From Scortum barcoo (taxonomy: Eukaryota; Chordata; Actinopteri; Centrarchiformes; Terapontidae): a stretch of 64,000 bases of DNA. Both the position numbers and the translations under genes were made by a program. This document shows, one piece after another, positions 26,201 to 36,833 of this stretch (positions within the stretch are counted from its first letter, which is position 1; each line of letters opens with the position of its first letter). The DNA lies in the NCBI GenBank assembly GCA_023238725.1, contig CM041552.1:17830487-17894486 (forward strand), read 5' to 3'. The notes beneath the pieces are model-generated. The model had not been told where the DNA came from and searched no databases. It saw nothing but the letters and a program-made list of their open reading frames with translations.

Positions 26201-29200
26201 TGCACTTGATGAGAAGCAACGTTGTCAAGTTTAGTTTAACTAGGCGGCTCAAATCAATGCATTTTCTGGACATAGATGACTTATTTTCATATTTCTGCAT
26301 TTCCTCATGATGCTGCCTTTTAGCTACTACCATAGTTGCCGCTTCTCTTTCTGGAGTTCACAAAATATATATTTTAGACAACAGACAAGAATTTTAACTA
26401 TTTTTTTAATATTTTAAAAGCAAGTAAAGAAAAAACAAAAGAAAATACTGCCTCTCAATTAAATGGTTGTTTGTTTTGTACTATTTGTAACATATTGCTT
26501 AGCTGCATCGACCATATGTGATGAAATAAATTAAGCAGCAGTCTGATGATAACGTGTGTGTTTATAAGGTTATGAAGGGGAACGCTGCCAGTTGCTGGTC
26601 GACCACTGCCTCTCTCAGCCCTGCAAGAATGAAGCCACTTGTTTCAGCAGCCTGGCCGGGCCCAGGTGTTACTGTCCCGAAGGTAGGAAGCCAATCGCTG
26701 CAGGCTGGAAATGATCCACATGTGAGTGTTTGTTTGCTGTCTGTGAGTCAGAGGGAATGAGTGAGAGAGCCAGAAATACACAGTTTGTGCGCCAATAATA
26801 GAAGTGGCCGCACAGAAATATGATGTCAGGAATCAGCAATTATGAATCAGGAATCAGGAGTTCCTCAACGATACTATACAATTAAATCAATATAAACTGA
26901 ACTAAACACACAAGTCCATCTGCACAAGCATTTCAACAGCACGATGTTTGTGTGTCTTTGTGAAAAAGGAAGACAAAGACAGCAACATACAGACAGAAAT
27001 AAGTATCTACATCCTGCAGTAATGTGTATTTTTCAGCTGTCTGATCCCAGTTATTATACACTCTGTGCGTCTGCTGCATGTTTAACATTATCTGTGCCAC
27101 TGAGATGCTTAATTTAAACCTTCCTCTTCTCGTCTAATTAGTCTTCATAGCCTCAGCGACCTGCACCAGCCTCTTTAGGGAAATCTGTGACCGCAAAACT
27201 TCTGCCGAAACAGCATTTCTCAACAAGAGCACACTAGTTTGCTATTATTGTTACACCATGCACTGGCGGTAGTGTATGCAGAGAGTGTGTGCACACATGC
27301 ACGCACATACAAAATACAGGGGAAACACTGAGTAACAATGGACCTCGCCACATAAATAAAGAAACGGAAGATGTAAAATCTGGCGGGAAGGCTGTTTCAT
27401 TGTCCCAGGTACAGCTCCCAGCGGTCAGTTCATTCTGATATCAGGAGGAGGCCTCACTCACACCGCAACACCGGACTGTATTATTAATCTGCAGCTGCCA
27501 GAAAAAACAAGGTCTCCACTGAGAAAAGGAATTCATAATCCACCACTTGTGTATTTATTTTCATAAAATGAGAGAAACGCAGAGGAGAGCGGTGGTGAGA
27601 GGCACGCCAGCACCTCTTAATTAGCACAAGCAGATTTTGGTAAGAGAGCGCTTTTAAAAGTTTCATGGGCTTATTAGATAATTCGGTGTTGAAGGGAACT
27701 TTGGCTTTTGGGCAAATTACCTCTGTGTTTGTTTATCTACTGGTAGCAGCAGGGTAAATCAATGTCTAACACTGCATTTGATCAGTTGGAGGGTGGGAGT
27801 ATAGGATTTAGAGGGATATATTGGCATAAATCAATATTATAATAATAATTCATTAATAATGAATCATCTGAAACCTGAGAATTGTTATGGCTTAGCATGA
27901 GACCCTCATATCTAAATGCACACTGGTCTTTTAATTGTTGGTTACAGAAAGCAAGCCAACATGTCTAAGTAAGACAACAGGCATAAATAATAAAATTAAT
28001 GATGGCTGAATTTCATTTAGCTGCTTTGGTTTTGAGTTCCTGGTGTTATGCATACTGACTTACTGTCACACCGTTTAAAGAGACACTTGAACAGAGCAGA
28101 GTCATCATTAATGTTATTAGTGACAACATCAAAATATCTGCTCTGGAATAATTCAACTTAAAAAAAACATGGAATACACACTTTAAATGCTCTTAAGAGT
28201 CAGTAAAGTTAGTGCTGAAAAAGTGATGCATTTCATGTTGCAGCAGCAAAAACAGTTGCAGATATTTAAATCTTTATTATCTGCAGGCATATCCAGAAAA
28301 AAACGAAAAAGCTCCACTCATACAAACACAAAACTGGAAATCCATAGAAAAAGGATGTCTTAGTGTAGGACATGCTGTTTAACAAGTGATTAATCAATAA
28401 CTGATTCGGGATGCACTCATGCACGCCTGCTGGAGAGCAAACACAGCATAAACAAATATTCCTCTTTTCATTCGCATTGTCATTGTGGGGACTCGGGTTT
28501 AGTTGGAGGACAGGGTTAGGTTGATTTTATAGGAAAACACTGTGTGTCTGTTCTAAGATGAAAATCAGCAAAACAAGTAGTGTTTATCGTTAAGGTTAGA
28601 GTTGGTTATTTCATGTGACAAAAACAGGTTTTTGTGTGTGTGTGTGTGTGGGTGTGTGCGTGTTAAAGAAGCTCACAGCGTCCATACTGATGAACATATC
28701 AGAGGAGGATGATTTAAATATCTTTTGAATACACAGCCTCCGGGTGGATCATCAAAAGCAGCAGAGCCGTTTTTCATCCAGAGTGATGTTTTTTTTTAAC
28801 ATGATAGATCCTTTACAGACATGTAAAGTTTCTAGATGTAAGAGAACATTTAATCTTTTATCAAATAAGGTTTTCATTAAGACTCTAAGTCCAAGAATGC
28901 TTTACATATCCTTTGTGTGAAACCTCTCAACATGCAGAGTGTGGAGAGACGACAAGATGAAGAAAGATCTGATGCTCTCTGTTGTTCTTCCTTCAGGACC
29001 AAGTCTTTGTCTCTTCATTAGGCGCAGAAGTCACAACTTCTTTTCAGTCTTTTTGTTCCTCTTTCTCACAGAACGGAAAAGAGCAGGATGCCTTACAGTA
29101 AATGATAATTAGGACTTCATTTGTGCAGTAGTGACCTCCATAGGTAAAGAAATGTAAGCGCATTCAAACAGTCATATGACCGTGCACAGAGGACGAGCTG

Positions 29201-32200
29201 CTCAGTACTTAGTCAGGATCTGCCCTCCCACTGCCATAAATCACGTCCAGCTTGTCTCGCAGTGTTCCTGCACAGCCACAAAGCAATGAATAAAATGACG
29301 GATAGCATGACAACTGTAGCAGCTGTCATCAGAGATGTATCAACGCTGTGATCACGGGGCCAACTATGAGAGCAAAAGCTGCATTTTTATTCGCTACATC
29401 AGAAAAGAGGCAGATAAATTTAAAATGGATTCACCCTGCAGGGATAAAAAGTAATATTTTCACTCCTTTTTTTTTCAACCTGTCAGCAGCATATCTCAAA
29501 AACCAGCAGCTTTCCAGAGAGACTTTGAGCCAAGGAACAACTGAACTGACTGATGTGTTTTTTTTTTGGATATCTGTCCACAGGCCGTTATTGGTTTTTA
29601 ACACATCACTGTGAAAGATAAAAGAAACAGAGTTTGAGATTTGGGGTCAGGACAGTGCTTTGATACTTTTCCATCATTCATACCATGTGGTCAATGTGCC
29701 CAAAAATTCTTTTCCAAATTGAGATGATAGTAGTGACATAAACTCAGTTGACCAAATCATCATCAGATTTCTGTGCCCAGATTTTCCTCTGCATGAGATG
29801 ACAACTTATTAAATAAATGATACATGACTGAAATGATAGAAACATTTGTAGTATCAGGTATTCATGGCGGTCTCTACTCTCTGACTGCCTTCCAGTTTTT
29901 ACTCTCTCTCAGCTCACGGTAAGGTTGCGAAGAAATGAAATCTGTATGAATACCATTCATATTATGAATTTCATGGATGTGCTCTAGTAAATTTTGCAGC
30001 CTGGCTACTCAACAAAGACTACCGCGATCACATTAACTTTCTTTCCCTCATAGGCATTTAGGGCTAGATACTTCTCTCTCTCTCTCTCTTTCTCACACAC
30101 ACACAGTTCTACACACTGACAGAAGAGAAAGTGTGAGTGTCTGTACTTTGAGTGCCTTCCAGTCACAACTAGCAGGGCGGGGAGCTAAAATTAAACTGTT
30201 AACTCTCTTTAATGTTGGCAGGTTTGAATGCCAGCAGCACGAGCGAACAGACTCCACTGTGTCAGCCGCGTCTCATGTCAATGTGCATCTTTGTGCAGAT
30301 AGAAAGATGCATTAGGCAAATAAACAGAAAACGGAGAAAGATGGAGGGAAACTGAGCTCATGATGTGGAGGTCCTTCATGAGAAGTTCTTACACAGAGCC
30401 AAGAAGCTAAACACAGAGGAAGGCAGGAGATTAAACCATGACAGAACAAATCACAACATTAAATTTATGCAAGAGCATGTGTGCGTGGGCTTACATCTGT
30501 GTGTTTGCGAGCGTGTAATAGAGGGAGGGAAAAGGAGGAAGAGATGAGGGAGCTCGGAAGGAGGCAGAGGCAGCGACAAAGGGAGAGGATGAGGCAGATC
30601 GAGGCGGTGGACGGCGAGAGATGGAAGGAGCTGTTGGGTGAGATTTTCCCCTGACTGCTGCAGATTACACCTGGCTCCCTGCTGCTGAATGATAAATGTC
30701 CTCCTCACACGGTGAAATAAAGTCTTGCAGATCAATGGATACTTGAGAGAGACCTCTTCATTAGCTCAATGGAGTGTGCACTCTGTTGCAGTCAGCACAG
30801 GGATTTACTACGGCGTTACTGTAAATCAGAGGACCCACGCACACTACACTATATCACAGCGAGGTACGTTCATGTACTCAGCGGAGGTTTGGTCGGCTCC
30901 GCAGCACAATGGCAGTCCTCATGGGAGGTGGGGGAGGAGAAGGGGTGGAGAAGAAGAGGGAGGAAGTTATTTTTAGACGAGGGGGATAGGTGAAAGAGGC
31001 AGAGGCTCGCAAGTTAATGAGAGGAGGTGAAGAAGAAACCAGTGGCTTCAACACACAACCCACAAAGAGAAAGGGAGCGCGAGGCCTGCGCATAGCAGAC
31101 CCCCACACAGTTAACGCAGATGGGCATTGTCGCACAGGAAGCGTGACAGAAACACAACCACACTCCTTCAGAGATACTGGTACGACACAATAGTTAGATA
31201 TTCCCGTCAGCCGCAAGAATTCATTCCCTGTTAAGCTGCTTTCACCGCTTATTTTTGTCTCTAATGAGGAAGAAGAAGGCAGAGAAGAAAGAGCGTTAAA
31301 ATTGCTCTTGGTGGGATTCTGGGTGGTATAGATGATGGCAGAACCGAACCACTCGCCGTCTTTGTCTGAGAATATTATCTTTGATTGGTGCTGTCGCTCT
31401 CCCCTCATCTACTTCCACAAAGCGGGGCAGTCGTGAGGCTTAAAGGAATAGTTGAACATTTTGGGAAAGACTTCCTGAGAGTTTGATGAGAGGATCTGTA
31501 GCACTTTCATGTCTGTCTGTTAAAATATGAGTCTACCTGCTAGCTTGATTTAACATAAAGACTGTAAGCAAGGGGAAACTGCTTCCTGGCTTTGCTACAG
31601 CGCATAAGTCCAAAATTGTTGTTTTTATATTTCTGATAGTGTACATATTAAACAAATGAGATCCAGTTTGTTATTTAGTTTGCTAAGGAGCGCTGATATC
31701 CTCATTTAACTGTTGGCACAAGTTTGGATAAATGTCAAATTACACTAACAGCCTGAACCAACAGAGCTGAAATAATAATAATAATAAGTCAGGTCATTTG
31801 GTTTAAAGTCTGAAATATTACCAGATAGTGGGCTTGTTTAATGCACACTGTATACATCAGATAACATATTTTTATGCTTTTCAGAGAAAAACTTTGTTTT
31901 GCTTTGAGAACAAAACATCTAATGTCATCAAAGACATCAGAAACAATATTTTGATGTATTTTGTTGTGGACATGTTCTCTCAATTAAAGTAAAAAAGACT
32001 AAACTCAACATACACATAGAGTCTACAGGTCTCTGTGTGCACCTCTGACAACTAAACCTACAAAAAAAAATTTCATGTAAGTTTATCTGAATCACAAGAC
32101 GGTCTTAGTGGGCAGAAGAGAAGGTGGCATGAAATTGCAAAAATGAATATTTCATATCGCACAACAGCACCTTATTTGCATAAAGACAACTCCAGCTGTG

Positions 32201-34698
32201 CCACTCTGCCCACCTTGTTGCGAGCAGTTTCATTTGAAGCCTCAAACTGACCAAACTTGCAACCAGATTTGCTTTTTGCCTGCAGATCTGGCTATCTGGC
32301 TGTTGTTTAATGTTTTCTAGTGGATAAGGGCACTTATGCAAAATGAGATTTTGAGAAACATCCATTAGTTAGGCAGTATCCGCGGCATTTCTTTCTATCT
32401 TTCTGGAGCTTCTGTTTTCTTGCAGGCAAATGAGGACTAGTGGTCTTGTAGGTACAGAAATGATTTTTGTCTCAGTTTCAGATGATTTTCATTCTCTCTC
32501 CCTCTCTGTCCTACCATCTCCCACCCCCATCGCTCCCTCACCCCTCTCGTTGCAGGTTACCAGGGTGCTACATGCGAGCAGAAGGTGGACCCATGCGCCT
32601 CCAGCCCTTGTCACAATAACGGGACGTGCTATGCCCAGGGCCCCGGCCCCCTGGGGTTTGGCTGCAGCTGCACAGCAGGTTTCACCGGCCCTACATGTGC
32701 CCAGCTTGTGGACTTCTGTGCCCTGAACCCCTGCGCCCATGGGGTCTGCCGCAGCGTGGGAAACAGCTACAGGTGTCTGTGTGTCCCAGGTGAGCTGCAG
32801 GGTCTGCAACCTCAGTGACTGATGCTTTTAGTAAAGGTTGCCAGTGATCGCTGGTGTCATGGTGCTGTGGGCTCCAAAACCCAAAGTTAGCCAAAGTCAA
32901 GTAGAGGTGGGACAGCTCACCTCATTTTTAGTTTTTGTTGAACAGTTTCTACATAAGAAAAAGATGCAAAGTGTTATAGGACTTAACATGTAATACATTT
33001 CTATTCAGTTTTATTCAATGAATCCATGGAGCCTCTGACTAAACACATGGGTGCCATGGGAGTGGACAGAATTTAACTTATTTTCAAGATACAGTTATTG
33101 TGTTGTGCAAATGTATGTCTTTGTCAGTCTCAGGAGGATCTCTATATTGTTGCCACCATAGTACTTCTGTTTTTTCCCTGTGGTGTTTTGAAGGTTAAAT
33201 TTGTGCTGTTGGTAGTATTTTGTTCATGCCAGAGCTGATCCAACCTGACAGTCCTGTCCACAAATATTATACAAAGTACTAAAGAAAAGTGTCAAAGCAA
33301 AACTGGTGCAGGTTATGTTTTTCTCAAGCAGAGCTTTTCTGCTTAAGTATTATCCAGCTGCATTATGTTGGAAGAAATAAACACAAATATCATAAAAATA
33401 AATTGGATCAGACTTGGAATCTGAAGATATTCCATATTAAAGGATCAGGAGTAAAAAAAACAAACCAAAAATGTTGGATCCCTTGGGACTGTGCCCGATA
33501 CACCCCTTCAGAAATCATCCATGGCTGAAAGATTCCTCGTGAATCTTATTCTGAATCTGTGTCCACCCAGTCCAACTTTACAACAATACATAAAGCTTAG
33601 CAGTTAAGTAAAAATATGGTGAGTTTAGCTTTGGCTCAGACTCACAATAGCAGTAAATATTGTCTGGCTGAATGGTGAGTTATTTTTAGTTGGCATGATT
33701 GTGGCGCTGATGCCTCCGTGATGAACTCAATTGAGTGGAATGATGACTTATCATTGTCCATTGTCTTGCAATTACCTTGCTGGGATGGTGAGACAGATGA
33801 CTTTCCCAGTGGTCCATAAACATAATTTGACACTTTGCCCCTTCGGCTTGCAGTCTACACCATCTGTCAGTCGAACGTATGTGAGGCCATCACCGTCTCA
33901 ATGTCTCATTTGATGCTCCCATTCATTCTTCTGCATCAGCAGCTTCAACAATTGCTTCTTTTGCAGCATGGAAAATATTCTGAATTGAAATGGTTTTCCA
34001 TTGCTTATGTTATCAACATATGTTGTTAGTTTAGTCTTTGAAATTTTTTTAGCGCTTTTTCAAGCATGAGAAAACGGTTCTGTTGTAAATATTTGAACTG
34101 TAAGAGTTACTGGTCGAGTTGAGAATCCATCCATAAATCATGTTCTTCATGTTTATTCAAATGCTTGCACTCTTGCTGTGTCCTTGTGTGCAGAGCAGGC
34201 GTCCGTTGCTTTCCAATTATTCAGATATCTTTTCTTCTCCCCAGCTTAAGTCTTTTTTTTTTCGATTTTGCATTTCTTTCATATTTATTTCTTCTGCTTG
34301 TCCCTTTGTCCTTCCTCGTCTTTATCTTCCTGCCGCTCACCTTACCTCATTTCTCTCTCCTCCTCTGTTGTCTGGTTGCCATGGTGAAGCAGTTGCCTTA
34401 CAAGTGTGTGTTTATGCCCCTGTGTGTGTGTGTGTGTGTGCGTGTGTGTGTGTATGTGTGGCACCCAATCCATTGTCTCAGTCTGTGACTATGCTGGTTG
34501 AACAGATGCTGCCAGCCAATCAAATGTCTCTACTCAGACGGCCCTGTCTAATGGGATTGGTGAAATTGGTGATTTGCAATTAGCATCCCAGACATTACAG
34601 TGAACATGCACACACACACACACACACACAATGTTTTGGACCAAAATTGACCTTTTCTCTGCCTCATCAGAATGCCAGCTGGTGTCTGAGTGGTGCAG

Positions 34699-34732
<34 letters not shown>

Positions 34733-34741
34733 TTATATTTC

Positions 34742-34785
<44 letters not shown>

Positions 34786-36799
34786 CATGCATCAATACAG
34801 AAGTCTGTGTGATCTTCTGCGTTGTGTAAGTGTGTGGATGTGTGTTGTGTAAATGGCTGCTGGCTGTCTGAAAGAAGGCTGCTGGGGAGCTGATATGTAG
34901 AAGAATCCCTCCTCCAGTTTCCTGTAATCCAGCTCACATGAGAGACTGCCAGCCCACCAGCCAGCCCACAGAAAGCAGACAGAGTCTTGAAAAGGCACTT
35001 GACATTTCACTGGCATTTCACAGAGAGGACCCTAGAGCCTCTAACCGGGCTCCTCATTAATTCCCCCTCTTTCCCTCCCCAAACCAGGGAGGGTTGGTAG
35101 AAACTTTGTCAGCACCGGGACCCAACTGAGAAATCGAGTCAGTCAAATTGGGAGCGAAGCTAATGGAAAAAGATTGCGACACTTGTCATCGTGTAAGAAC
35201 TCCAGAGACATTGGTCCCCTGGTGGTTTCGGTTCTCAGCTGTGGATGGTGGAACATTTGTTTGAATTACAGCGGTTCAGTGTGGGGTGTGAAGATGAAGA
35301 TACACCAGATGTTAGATTAGTGCGTTTACATACGTTACAACTAGCTGATTTAAATTCACTGATACCCGTCTGGGCAAACATGTACTGACATTCCCTCTAT
35401 CCTCCAGTCTTTGTGTATCTAAAGTTAAACTATCATACTGTAAATTGCACTTTATATTTTTAGTTTTAGCTTCGTAATATTGTCGGAGAAACAGGGAAGT
35501 GATTCATTGTAGGTTTCTAATGCACTGATCATGTTTTCAGATGCTTATTCTGCTTCAGTACACAGCTGCCATCCCATGGAAAACACGGTGCACTGCATGT
35601 CATCTGACCTTATGCCCAATCCAACTGAAACACCGAGACAAAATACTGTGCATGCAATATATTCATACATTTATTGGACATTTAATATTTTTTTATTGAT
35701 TAATATCTGTTGGCTGGTGTTGCACTGTTAGCTGTTTTTGACTTGATTTTCAGGATGATCAGTCGTGGAAACAAGCACATAAAAAATGAATGTAGGAGCT
35801 CCATGATGATATCCTATTGTTGAGTACTGTACATGCTACCAAATAATTCTTTCATGGGGGACACTTTGGTTGTTTTGATGTGACTAAAAGGTTTCTGGTT
35901 AAAATATCTGAATGATCTACAGCAACTCTGGGCAAAAACAATGAATGAGGAAGGAACGTGACACTTTCCGCTCTCACCACACTGGATGTTGTGGTCAGCT
36001 TCGAGAGCAGCCAGCAAGGATGTTTGGAGGGGAAATCCAGATCAGGTGGTGGCTCGAAGTGCTTAACAAGGAACCAAGCACACTGCTCGCTGCAGTGTTT
36101 ATCATGCTCGCCAACAGTACACCCATATGCACACTTTCTCTCTCTCTGCAGATAAAAAAGGATACATGACTGTGCATAGAGAAAGAGAAAGTTCAGTTTT
36201 CATGAACATTAAAGTCTGTGGTTGTTTTACAGACATGCAAGTCCCATAGACTAAACTTCTGAGTCAGTATCCACCAAAATAATGGGTTTTAAACTGACTC
36301 ACTTAGAAACAGAGGAATGAATTTCTGTCATCACAAAGATGCTGTATGTGTTTCTAACTGAACTATGTTTATAGCTTTATGCTCCCCGTCCTTTGAATTT
36401 CATGGGTCCAACTAACCATCACAGTGACAACCTGCTAACTGCTAATCACAGCTGAAATGCTTGTATTTTCAGCAAAACCCTCCCCTGGATGAATGAAGCA
36501 ATGCAGCAAAATGACACGCTTAATGACTCTAATGTTAAAATATACTGTGCGTATTTGTTTGTCCCATTAAGGCTACCATGGCTTGTACTGCGAGGAGGAG
36601 TACAATGAGTGTCTGTCAGCTCCCTGCCAGAACTACGCCACCTGCAGGGATCTCATCAATGCTTACGAGTGTGTCTGCACACCACAGTTTGAAGGTATGT
36701 TAATAAGAGAGTGATTATTTTTAGATGCAGGCAGATGTCTGTGAATTAGCTTTACTTCTACATAGACACATCTCATGTCATGGTTTCATAGGACATGCT

Positions 36800-36833
<34 letters not shown>

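Larger units (their letters stand above)
26683..32555 (+). other. dner: DNER intron 7
   Basis: At 5.9 kb this is the longest intron fully inside DNER here. It contains a regulatory-looking stretch (27,470-27,770), a GT run near 28,630, a CT run near 30,080, purine-rich DNA at about 30,525-30,620 and 30,925-31,060, and a fish repeat copy (31,440-31,640). No exon was found. Confidence 0.85.

Noticed and set aside
30878..31408. A 176-codon minus-strand open frame in DNER intron 7
   Set aside because: It lies opposite a purine-rich strand, which depletes stops by composition. The translation is rich in Ser, Pro and Leu with no recognisable domain and no splice context.
34700..34790. Cys/Val-rich open frames over GT repeats
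   Set aside because: They are translations of the dinucleotide microsatellite.
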